A stretch of DNA of 36,593 nt from Candidatus Woesearchaeota archaeon (GTDB lineage: Archaea; Nanobdellota; Nanobdellia; Woesearchaeales; ARS49). Of this stretch, positions 29,597-35,579 are shown in pieces. Below the pieces are notes generated by a model, which was not told where the DNA came from, did no database searches, and worked only from the letters and a program-made list of their open reading frames with translations. The translations under genes and the position numbers were made by a program. The stretch's first letter is position 1, and each line of letters begins with the position of its first letter. The stretch covers positions 1 to 36,593 of the forward strand of contig JAHWHB010000031.1 of NCBI GenBank assembly GCA_019323575.1, given 5' to 3'.

Positions 29597-29775
29597 ACTT
29601 ATAAAGCACCTATTTGAAAACCAGTATGTTCAAGAGGCAAGTCGGTTAAATGTCGGAAATTTGCTAAAGGTTGCATATAAAGATACTCCAAATTTCCGAG
29701 CACTCTCAAGAACAGTTGTTCTTGACAGGCTTACTTGCACTGGCGAAAAAACGCGTTCTTGGACGGAGACATAAA
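29597..29775 (+). promoter_or_regulatory. Promoters and structured leader of the uS15 gene
   Basis: TATA box ACTTATAAAG (29597-29606) predicts initiation at an ATG (29626) that opens a seven-codon ORF (MFKRQVG, stop 29647-29649). Next come an 11-bp perfect inverted repeat TCGGAAATTTG (29653-29663)/CAAATTTCCGA (29689-29699), and an 8-bp hairpin TCAAGAAC-AGTT-GTTCTTGA (29706-29725). A second TATA-like CATATAAAG (about 29674-29682) lies between the arms of the first repeat. GGAG (29765-29768) serves as SD for ATG 29776. Confidence 0.5.
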
Positions 29776-30231
29776 ATGGCAAAGATGCATTCACGCGGAA
29801 GAGGAAACGCACACAGCAACAAACCACTAAACCCAGCAAAACCAACCTGGATAAGATACAAACCAAAAGAAATAGAACTACTAATCGGCAAACTGTCAAA
29901 GGAAGGAAAAACATCAAGCGAAATAGGATTGATATTAAGGGACAGCTACGGAGTGCCAAGCGTAAAACTGTTGCTAGGAAAAACAATACAAAAAATCCTT
30001 GGAGAAAAGAAACTCCTTCCAGAACTGCCAGAAGACTTAATGTCACTAATCAAAAAAGCAGTCATAATCAGAAAACACATGGAAAAAAACAGACAAGACA
30101 TGACTGCAATCAGAGGACTGCAATTCACAGAAAGCAAAATCAAAAGACTGGTAAAATACTACAAAGAAACAGGAAAAATAGCAGACGAATGGAAATACGA
30201 TCCAAAGTCAATAAAAATATACATTGACTAA
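29776..30231 (+). CDS. rps15: Ribosomal protein uS15 (S15P)
   Basis: A 151-aa archaeal S15, which binds the central domain of 16S rRNA early in small-subunit assembly. The archaeal N-terminal extension MHSRGRGNAHSNKP and the KPTWIRYKPKEIELLI block are diagnostic, followed by the S15 core with RDSYGVPSV and LPEDLMSLIKKAV. The start is ATG 29776, with GGACGGAG as SD 7 nt upstream; the in-frame TTG at 29671 would add 35 residues unlike any S15. Unlike most first genes here it has a long leader that can fold, so regulation at the RNA level is a fair suspicion. Confidence 0.95.
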   Translation: MAKMHSRGRGNAHSNKPLNPAKPTWIRYKPKEIELLIGKLSKEGKTSSEIGLILRDSYGVPSVKLLLGKTIQKILGEKKLLPELPEDLMSLIKKAVIIRKHMEKNRQDMTAIRGLQFTESKIKRLVKYYKETGKIADEWKYDPKSIKIYID

Positions 30232-30271
30232 ACAAAACCTTTATAAATAATGACTCTGCAGTAGTATCATT

Positions 30272-30976
30272 ATGGGGAGTCGGTATTTACTTATTTTACT
30301 TCTAATTCTGGCATCATGCGAGCCAGCATTACAAACAACACCAACTTCTGAATACCAGCCAACAGTAGACATTGTACAAGAAACAACAGATTTGTGCAAA
30401 GATGTAGAATGTCCAAACGAGCAGGTATGCAATCAGGGAGAATGTGAATGTAAAACAGGCATGAAGCGGTGTGATGGCAGATGCATACCAAGTGAAGAAT
30501 GCTGCACAGACAAAGACTGCGAACAAGGAACCTGTAAAAAAGGAGAATGCACAACAGTAGAATGCAGCATAGGCGAAGAGTACAATGAAGGAGAATGCCA
30601 ATGCCAAGAAGGAATGATATACTGCGCAGACCAAAAAAAATGCATTGACAAAAACGACTGCTGCAGACACCAAGAATGCGACAGCTTCCAAAGATGCGTG
30701 CCAACAAACTACAAAACAAGCCTATGCATCAAAATAGCAGAGAAAAAACTGTGCAAAACATTCGCAGACCAGGAAAGATCAGAACTCTATACAGTGCTTG
30801 ATACAGACTTCAGAGTAGAACCAACAAATTGGTGGAACGACCAAAGCATAACATTCGAAATAAACAACCAAACAATAAGACTGCCACAAAACAAAACAAT
30901 CACACTAGAAAACGCAACACTCTTCCTAGAAGGATTTGAAAAAATCGGCGGCTACTGCAAAGAAGACGAAGATTAG
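30272..30976 (+). CDS. Cys-rich lipoprotein with repeated disulphide modules
   Basis: A 234-aa exported protein with a lipobox (LILASC, Cys16). Residues about 42-150 hold most of its 25 Cys, in two similar EGF-like units: C-x4-CPNEQVCNQGECEC...CDGRCIPSEECC, then CSIGEEYNEGECQC...CADQKKCIDKNDCC. The C-terminal part (about 155-234) is a Cys-poor domain with N-x-T sites. Such modules usually act in adhesion or binding at the cell surface and need oxidative folding outside. TATA CTTTATAAATA (about 30239-30249) lies 27 nt before the ATG. The family is not recognised beyond the repeat type. Confidence 0.8.
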   Translation: MGSRYLLILLLILASCEPALQTTPTSEYQPTVDIVQETTDLCKDVECPNEQVCNQGECECKTGMKRCDGRCIPSEECCTDKDCEQGTCKKGECTTVECSIGEEYNEGECQCQEGMIYCADQKKCIDKNDCCRHQECDSFQRCVPTNYKTSLCIKIAEKKLCKTFADQERSELYTVLDTDFRVEPTNWWNDQSITFEINNQTIRLPQNKTITLENATLFLEGFEKIGGYCKEDED

Positions 30977-31011
30977 TTCTAAATTTTAATTCTACATAAT
31001 TTAAGAAAGTA

Positions 31012-31084
31012 TAGCCCCGGGCGGATTCGAACCGCCGTCAACGGAGTCAGAGTCCGCTATACTTGGCCGCTATACGACGGGGCT
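31012..31084 (-). tRNA. tRNA-Gln (anticodon CTG)
   Basis: A 73-nt cloverleaf. Acceptor AGCCCCG/CGGGGCT plus discriminator A; D-stem GTAT/GTAT; anticodon stem GCGGA/TCCGT with loop CTCTGAC, anticodon CTG (reads CAG); T-arm GGCGG-TTCGAAT-CCGCC. CCA is not encoded and no intron is present. A TATA-like GTTTAAATAG lies about 30 nt upstream. Outside the anticodon arm it matches the tRNA-Gln at 34339. Confidence 0.93.
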
Positions 31085-31175
31085 GTAAAAACAAAAAACA
31101 CCACAACAACTATTTAAACTTGACTGTTCATTTTCGACGACAAATTTTAAATAATCATACGATATAAAGCTCTAT

Positions 31176-32000
31176 ATGGGTGGCTTAAGAAAGGTTATGT
31201 TGTTAATAGTTCTACTAGCGCTAATTCCAAACGCAAAAGCAGAAATAAACTATTTCTTCCAAGTCCAAGATAACGGAGAAACAAACACTACAATAGAAAT
31301 AACAGCGCCGATACAATTCAAAATACCTCCTGATGCAAACCCCAGCATAGAAGGAGGCACGCTAGAAAAAGAAGAAAACACAATATATGCAAAAACAGAA
31401 GAAATTGCAATAATAACGTACAGTACCTCATATTACACCCGAAAAGAAAAAGGAGTCTGGCACTTTGAAGCAGAAACGCCCAGTTCCACAAGCATAGAAT
31501 TAACACTTCCCCAACAGGTACACGTGGTACAATCACAGCCAAACGCGAACTTTGAAAAAGAAGAAAACTGGAAATTAACCTGGCAAAACACAACAAATTC
31601 AATAACAGTTTCTTATGTAAGCGTAAACCAAGCAAGCTTTGTACAAGAAAAACCAATAAGAACACAAAACAAGAATTTGATTATAACAATACTTTTGCTT
31701 GTTGCCATTGGAATCTATCTTGTTATAAGCAAGCGAAAAGTGCCATTTTTAAAACCAAAAATAACAGACGGCCAGCTCAACATCATGAGAGCAGCAAATC
31801 CAAATGAAGCATTAGTAATGCAAATACTGCTAAAATATAATGGAAGAATAAAACGAAACACGTTAGAAAAAGAAACAAAACTATCAAAATCAAGCCTTGC
31901 AAGCACACTAAAAAACCTAGAAAAAAAGAACATAATAAACATAGACCGAACCTTCTTTGTGCACTACATAACATTAACAGACTGGTTCAAAAGCCTATAA
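31176..32000 (+). CDS. Membrane-tethered winged-helix regulator (module copy B)
   Basis: A 274-aa protein with the same plan as the 19452-20108 product but a different ectodomain. The signal peptide is residues 1-22. A beta-rich outside domain (about 23-160, many N-x-T sites) leads to a membrane helix (about 166-183, LIITILLLVAIGIYLVI). The basic segment SKRKVPFLKPK marks the inside. A wHTH follows at about 205-274 (MQILLKYNGRIKRNTLEKETKLSKSSLASTLKNLEKKNIINI). TATA TTTTAAATAATC (31145-31156) is about 26 nt before the ATG. The next gene encodes a secreted helical protein whose promoter carries three 10-bp repeats, a plausible target. Confidence 0.82.
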   Translation: MGGLRKVMLLIVLLALIPNAKAEINYFFQVQDNGETNTTIEITAPIQFKIPPDANPSIEGGTLEKEENTIYAKTEEIAIITYSTSYYTRKEKGVWHFEAETPSSTSIELTLPQQVHVVQSQPNANFEKEENWKLTWQNTTNSITVSYVSVNQASFVQEKPIRTQNKNLIITILLLVAIGIYLVISKRKVPFLKPKITDGQLNIMRAANPNEALVMQILLKYNGRIKRNTLEKETKLSKSSLASTLKNLEKKNIINIDRTFFVHYITLTDWFKSL

Positions 32001-32030
32001 TCAGTTCAAACCTGTTCACACCTGTTCAAT
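32001..32030 (+). repeat. Three 10-bp direct repeats upstream of a TATA box
   Basis: Three consecutive 10-mers, 32001-32010, 32011-32020 and 32021-32030, share GTTCA at identical positions. They read TCAGTTCAAA, CCTGTTCACA and CCTGTTCAAT. The TATA box CATTTAAATAC follows at 32035-32045. A period of one helical turn places the same bases on one face of the DNA, as for cooperative binding of a wHTH protein. Confidence 0.6.
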
Positions 32031-32076
32031 ACCTCATTTAAATACTATCATAACAATATAATAAACAACAATACGA

Positions 32077-32082
32077 GGAGGT
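32077..32082 (+). promoter_or_regulatory. SD site of the 32090 gene
   Basis: GGAGGT lies 7 nt before ATG 32090, in a leader of about 20-25 nt after the TATA box at 32035-32045. Confidence 0.6.
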
Positions 32083-32089
32083 AAACACC

Positions 32090-33190
32090 ATGAAAAAAAT
32101 ATTTTTGTTTTTAGTGCTTGCAAGCCTATTATGCCTGCCAATAGCACTAGCACAAGACAGTGCAGAAACAACTGCACAAGACACAGAAACACCAACCGAA
32201 GAAACACCCACAGAGGAAACTCCAGTAGAGGAAACACCTACAGATGAGACTCCTGCAGATGAAGCCCCCATAGAAGAGGCGCCAACAGAAGAGACTCCTA
32301 CAGAAGAAACACCTACAGAAGATACTCCTGTAGAAGAGACACCAACAGAAGAAATTATAGAAGAGACTGTAGTTGTTGAAGAGAACGGAAACCTTGAAGA
32401 AGTGCTAATAGAAGAGGTAACTGAAGAAGAACAGCAAGAAATACAAGAAGAATTAGCACAAGAAGCTGAAACTGTAAGTATCAACTTGCCAGGCGGATTC
32501 AGCAGATTCCTATCAGGACTAGGAGATGCCTTTACCTTTAGCGCAGAAGGAAAAGCAGACCGGGCGCTAAACAGAGTAAAAGAAAACAAGCTAAGAATTC
32601 TACGAAAAATGGCAGAAAAGCAGTCAGGACTAGCAAATTCCAAGAAATGGTCAGCAGAAGTCCAAAAGCTACAGCAGTACATACAAGAAGACATGACTAA
32701 AGCTGAAACAGCCGTAGAAAACATAGACGGAGAAACTGAAGAAGATTTAGAAGCAGTAGCTGAAATCAGCGAAGAGATGGTTGAACAGACAGAACTAGAC
32801 GAAATGATAAAAGAAGAAGCAGAAAAAACCATCCAAGCAAGCGAAGATCTAACTTCAGAAGAAATAGAAGCCCTAAACACCATTGACGAAAAACTAGAAG
32901 AAACAACAGAAAAAGTCAAAGGCAAAGCCAAGAAAGAAGAGCTTGAAACAGCAGGAAAACTGGTCGCAAAAGGAAAATCAGTAAAAGAAGTGAAAGCAGT
33001 AAAGCAAAAAGTCACAAAGAGAGAGACAACACAAAAAGCAGCAACAGAGAAAAAAGAAGTCCAAAAGAAAGAAGTAAAAACAGAGAAGAAAGAAGTGCAG
33101 AAAAAAGAAGCAGAAAAGAAAGAGACAAAAGCAACTGCTGAGAAGAAAAGCGAGCCAAAATCCTCAAACAAAGGAAAAGGCAAAAAATAA
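32090..33190 (+). CDS. Secreted helical protein with ETPTE repeats and Lys-rich tail
   Basis: A 366-aa exported protein. The signal peptide is residues 1-21. Eleven five-residue units of the ETPTE type (33-87) follow, then an acidic stretch. A helical domain (about 125-190, LPGGFSRFLSGLGDAFTF then KADRALNRVKENKLRILRKM) resembles DUF5667-type regions. A long charged helix and a Lys/Glu-rich C-terminus (about 300-366, KKEVQKKEV units) complete it. The Thr/Pro repeat is an extended and probably glycosylated stalk; the basic tail could contact nucleic acid or acidic glycan. It follows the membrane wHTH gene, has an SD leader and a repeat-bearing promoter, and mirrors the 20356 protein. Confidence 0.82.
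   Translation: MKKIFLFLVLASLLCLPIALAQDSAETTAQDTETPTEETPTEETPVEETPTDETPADEAPIEEAPTEETPTEETPTEDTPVEETPTEEIIEETVVVEENGNLEEVLIEEVTEEEQQEIQEELAQEAETVSINLPGGFSRFLSGLGDAFTFSAEGKADRALNRVKENKLRILRKMAEKQSGLANSKKWSAEVQKLQQYIQEDMTKAETAVENIDGETEEDLEAVAEISEEMVEQTELDEMIKEEAEKTIQASEDLTSEEIEALNTIDEKLEETTEKVKGKAKKEELETAGKLVAKGKSVKEVKAVKQKVTKRETTQKAATEKKEVQKKEVKTEKKEVQKKEAEKKETKATAEKKSEPKSSNKGKGKK
32186..32350 (+). repeat. 15-bp tandem repeat encoding ETPTE units
   Basis: Eleven in-frame units of 15 bp, diverged at third positions and at a few residues (ETPVE, ETPTD, ETPAD, EAPIE, EAPTE, DTPVE). The synonymous variation means the array is not recent, while the protein pattern is kept. Confidence 0.8.
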
Positions 33191-33214
33191 TTTTTTTTAA
33201 TTTTTTATTTTCGC
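33184..33214. terminator. A/T-tract between convergent genes
   Basis: AAAAATAATTTTTTTTAATTTT gives U-tracts for the plus-strand gene ending at 33190. Reversed, it has A/T tracts for the minus-strand wHTH gene ending at 33197. It is a probable bidirectional terminator. Confidence 0.5.
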
Positions 33215-33559
33215 TTGAACCTTAGTATATTTCAAAACATCCTCAGAACGAAGAAGCAAAGAAACAGCAAGATAAGGCTCAATCTTGTTCAAAATATTAT
33301 GAAAATATTTCCCGCCACGCTCAGTCAACTTAAGAGACTTATTATCATAAGAAATCAACTTCTTCTTCTCAAGATCCTCCAAGTTCTTGTACATGGCGCG
33401 CTCACCCTTGCTAACCATGCCGGCAGCGCAGGCAAGCTCAATAAAAGCTTTCTTAGACATATTAACAACAAGAGGTTTATCTGCAAAACGCCTATCACAC
33501 TCCTCGTAACACCGCCCCAACGCAAACAGGACAAACGCCTGCGGCTTTGACAAGCCCAT
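33197..33559 (-). CDS. Winged-helix DNA-binding protein, 120 aa
   Basis: A small helical protein with a winged-helix pattern: KPQAFVLFALGRCYEECDRRF, then SKKAFIELACAAGMVSKGERAMYKNLEDLEKKKLISYDNKSLKLTERGGKYF. The last part is the recognition helix and the wing ending in LTERG. No signal or membrane segment is present. It resembles archaeal wHTH proteins of unknown target. It is the last gene of a minus-strand unit (34254, PAP2, this gene), 19 nt after the PAP2 stop. Two Cys near residues 17 and 21 and one in the recognition region could sense redox, but this is inference. Confidence 0.75.
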   Translation of the reverse strand: MGLSKPQAFVLFALGRCYEECDRRFADKPLVVNMSKKAFIELACAAGMVSKGERAMYKNLEDLEKKKLISYDNKSLKLTERGGKYFHNILNKIEPYLAVSLLLRSEDVLKYTKVQAKIKN

Positions 33560-33578
33560 ACAATAAGAAGAGGCTAAC

Positions 33579-34037
33579 TTAACTTATAAATCTTGCGACA
33601 AGCCACACAGTAAACAAAGCAACAAAAACACCAAAAATCCAGCCAACAATAACATCAGAAGCATGATGACGCTTGGTAAGAACCCTTGAAACACCAACAC
33701 CCAAAGCGCAAAGAACAAACAAAACACTCAACAAAACATTCTGGAAAAACAAAACAAGCAAAGTCGCAAAAACAGAAGCACGCATAGCATGCATACTGGG
33801 GAAACTAGAAGCATTAATCCTTTGTAAATAATTAGAGTACTTCTCCTTATCAGGACGAACCCTGAAATAAAAAGTACGAATACCAAAAGTCAAAACATAA
33901 GCAAGAACAAGACCAACAAACAACTGCAAAGCAAAAACAGGCCTGCCAACAACATAAGATATAACAATAACTACAAAAAACAAAGGAACTCCAGCGAGCG
34001 CCTTCAAATCCTGCAAAAACTCAGTACGCATACCCAT
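33579..34037 (-). CDS. PAP2-family membrane phosphatase
   Basis: A 152-aa polytopic protein with the three PAP2 motifs: FYFRVRP (motif 1, with Arg at the usual Lys), FPSMHA (motif 2, PS-x-H) and SRVLTKRHHASD (motif 3, SR-x5-H-x3-D). It has about five hydrophobic helices. Such enzymes remove phosphate from lipid phosphates or polyprenyl diphosphates outside the membrane. With the CTP-dependent kinase-like gene at 26762 and PlsC it suggests a lipid-phosphate economy. ATG 34037 has AGAGGA as SD about 6 nt upstream; ATG 34031 is also possible. It follows the small membrane protein after 10 nt. Confidence 0.87.
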   Translation of the reverse strand: MGMRTEFLQDLKALAGVPLFFVVIVISYVVGRPVFALQLFVGLVLAYVLTFGIRTFYFRVRPDKEKYSNYLQRINASSFPSMHAMRASVFATLLVLFFQNVLLSVLFVLCALGVGVSRVLTKRHHASDVIVGWIFGVFVALFTVWLVARFIS

Positions 34038-34047
34038 TTTATTTCCT

Positions 34048-34254
34048 CTACATTCCCAAAAATTTCATCAAGCCGTAAACAACAAACGCAGGCCAGACAA
34101 TAGCCTTCAAAACACCCAAAACGCCATTCCAAAAACCAGTGGCGGTTGTAATATAATATATCGCTGCTCCAATAAAGCCCAAACCATAGATTGAGCTCAA
34201 CCGGCAAGACGCTGCAAAAGGCCTGCATACAATTTTTGTTTTTTTCTTAGGCAT
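34048..34254 (-). CDS. Small membrane protein, 68 aa
   Basis: A 68-aa protein with a basic N-terminus (MPKKKTK) and two hydrophobic helices (about 22-38 and 45-66). The pattern GFIGAAIYYITTATGFWNGVLGVLKAIVWPAFVVYGLMKFL is typical of a small two-helix membrane protein family seen in many prokaryotes, function unknown. The SD GAGGTGA (34259-34265) lies 4 nt before the ATG. No TATA box fits, so it is probably transcribed from the tRNA-Gln upstream, through the tRNA-like element at 34271-34333. PAP2 and a wHTH follow in the same unit. Confidence 0.75.
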   Translation of the reverse strand: MPKKKTKIVCRPFAASCRLSSIYGLGFIGAAIYYITTATGFWNGVLGVLKAIVWPAFVVYGLMKFLGM

Positions 34255-34270
34255 TATTTCACCTCAAATA

Positions 34271-34333
34271 TAGCCCCGGGCGGATTCGAACCGCGGCAAA
34301 CTGCTGTCTGCCTGGGTTCTCATCCTCGGCGCA
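34271..34333 (-). pseudogene. tRNA-like element / degenerate tRNA-Gln copy
   Basis: Bases 34271-34294 are identical to the 3' end of both tRNA-Gln genes (acceptor 3' strand, discriminator and most of the T-arm). Upstream on the same strand, TGCGCCG can form five of seven pairs with CGGGGCT. A GGCAGA/TTTGCC hairpin follows in place of an anticodon arm. Only about 29 nt are available where a tRNA needs about 39, so the D-arm is missing and the loop has no proper anticodon context. It is not a normal tRNA. It sits between tRNA-Gln(TTG) and the SD of the 34254 gene. Confidence 0.5.
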
Positions 34334-34338
34334 TCAAA

Positions 34339-34411
34339 TAGCCCCGGGCGGATTCGAACCGCCGTCAACGGGTCCAAAGCCCGCTATACTTGGCCGCTAT
34401 ACGACGGGGCT
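34339..34411 (-). tRNA. tRNA-Gln (anticodon TTG)
   Basis: A 73-nt cloverleaf with the same acceptor, D-arm and T-arm as the tRNA at 31012. The anticodon stem is GCGGG/CCCGT with loop CTTTGGA, anticodon TTG (reads CAA). CCA is not encoded. A TATA-like CTTTATAAG overlaps the end of the dphB gene about 27 nt upstream. It is probably the first member of a transcript that includes the 34254, PAP2 and wHTH genes. Confidence 0.93.
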
Positions 34412-34437
34412 GTAACGCTAACAGGCACGCCCCGAAC

Positions 34438-35196
34438 TTATAAAGATTTTGCTTGTTTCAAAGCATCCTCTTCAACAAAATGAAGACTGCCAGGAACAAC
34501 CAAACAATGCGGGCCTTCGCCGAAGTTTACATCAGAAACCTCCAAAACAGTGCCAGCAACAATTTTCTGGTCTTTTGCGCCAAGCCTAGCAATACCAACA
34601 CACCAATCATTTGGCAAAAAGACCTTCTCGTTACGCTTGCGTTCAATTTTTCTTAAAAGTTCAATGCCCTCATTAACAGACATAAACTTGTTGTTAACAG
34701 GATCCAAGTCTAAAAGAACAAGAGTATGCGCGCCAATAGACTTGTTTTCTTTGATGATATTGTAAAAAGAGTCAACCTCAAAATTCTCTTTAGGAAAAGG
34801 AATGCTTGTAGTCTTCCCAAACTTGTAAACCTGCAAACCAACAGCGCCAATAGCATTTATTATTGAAGCATTATGAATAACTTCTGTTTTAATTTTTAGT
34901 TCTTTAGCACGCTGCAAAATATCCCAATGAGTAGTAGCACAAAGAGGGTCTCCGATGACCAATAAAGCAACATCTTTTTCCTTTGATTCCTTTAGCAACA
35001 CCTCTGCAGACTCAACAAACTCCCTGTCAGCAAGCTCTACCTTCTTACCGTACAGCTTTTCAAGGTCGTCCTTGCTGCAGGAAAGCCCAGAAGTATAGAA
35101 CTCCAAGTACAATTTATCACATTTCTTCACCGCTTCAAGTCCCCTAAGCGTAATATCTTTCTCATCCGAGAGGCCGAGACCTATTAAGTACAACAT
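34438..35196 (-). CDS. dphB: Diphthine synthase (DphB/Dph5)
   Basis: A 252-aa SAM-dependent methyltransferase of the tetrapyrrole-methylase fold. It methylates the modified His of aEF-2 on the way to diphthamide. Family marks are MLYLIGLGLSDEKDITLRGLEAVK at the start, YLEFYTS, VIGDPLCATTHWDI (the SAM loop), VIHNASIINAIGAVGLQVYKFG and IARLGAKDQKIVAG near the end. ATG 35196 is used; the few residues upstream in the open frame lie in the leader. A TATA-like GCTTAAAAACC lies about 27 nt away on the minus strand. The end abuts the promoter of tRNA-Gln(TTG). Confidence 0.95.
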   Translation of the reverse strand: MLYLIGLGLSDEKDITLRGLEAVKKCDKLYLEFYTSGLSCSKDDLEKLYGKKVELADREFVESAEVLLKESKEKDVALLVIGDPLCATTHWDILQRAKELKIKTEVIHNASIINAIGAVGLQVYKFGKTTSIPFPKENFEVDSFYNIIKENKSIGAHTLVLLDLDPVNNKFMSVNEGIELLRKIERKRNEKVFLPNDWCVGIARLGAKDQKIVAGTVLEVSDVNFGEGPHCLVVPGSLHFVEEDALKQAKSL

Positions 35197-35232
35197 AATA
35201 TTATCGTGCAAGAAAAGGGTTTTTAAGCATTG

Positions 35233-35274
35233 TGTTCTAGAACAGCGAAAATTATTTATATACTGGAGTATATA
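35233..35274. promoter_or_regulatory. Two inverted repeats at the 35283 promoter
   Basis: TGTTCTAGAACA (35233-35244) is a perfect 12-bp palindrome. TATATACT-GG-AGTATATA (35257-35274) is an 8-2-8 inverted repeat whose left arm is the probable TATA box of the gene at 35283. A protein bound to the second repeat would cover TATA and initiation site, so repression is the simplest reading. Confidence 0.45.
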
Positions 35275-35282
35275 TAACCCTT

Positions 35283-35579
35283 ATGGGGAATTATGATATG
35301 TTAAGTGCAGCTTTAAGCGTGTCGCCATTACCTATTACAATACTCGGGCCTTCTGAAGCGCGAACAGTATTAGAAAGAAACCCTTCAGTATATTATGTCA
35401 GCGAATGGAAACATACTATGGGGCGAGTGAGATACGAATATCGCCCTCATGGGGAAGAGGGGAAAGAACTTAAAGAATTAAGAGACAAAGGAGTGAAGGG
35501 AGGCCATCCCTGGCTGGTTCAAGTGCTTTCTAGGGCTGACCTTGAAGCTATGGCTCTGGAAGAAATTCCCGCGCGTTAG
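35283..35579 (+). CDS. Hypothetical protein, 98 aa, atypical codon use
   Basis: Not recognised. The sequence begins MGNYDMLSAALSVSPLPITIL, has an aromatic and charged middle (VYYVSEWKHTMGRVRYEYRPHG) and a helical Glu/Leu-rich end. No signal peptide or Cys is present. Codons such as AAT, GAT, GCT, GGG and AGG are common, while neighbouring genes prefer AAC, GAC, GCA, GGA and AGA, which suggests a different history. The ATG is about 24-26 nt after the TATA arm of an inverted repeat. The last 32 bp overlap the convergent gene at 35548, which shows the same altered codon use. Confidence 0.6.
   Translation: MGNYDMLSAALSVSPLPITILGPSEARTVLERNPSVYYVSEWKHTMGRVRYEYRPHGEEGKELKELRDKGVKGGHPWLVQVLSRADLEAMALEEIPAR

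Noticed and set aside
29661..29774. TTG-initiated 37-codon ORF ending 1 nt before the uS15 ATG
   Set aside because: The frame is open and looks protein-like in places, but it has no SD or good start codon. The same bases form two perfect inverted repeats, so an RNA or DNA element is more likely.
34271..34333. Functional tRNA or a split-tRNA 3' half
   Set aside because: There is no D-arm, no usable anticodon loop, and no bulge-helix-bulge junction or matching 5' half in the window. Kept as a tRNA-like relic.
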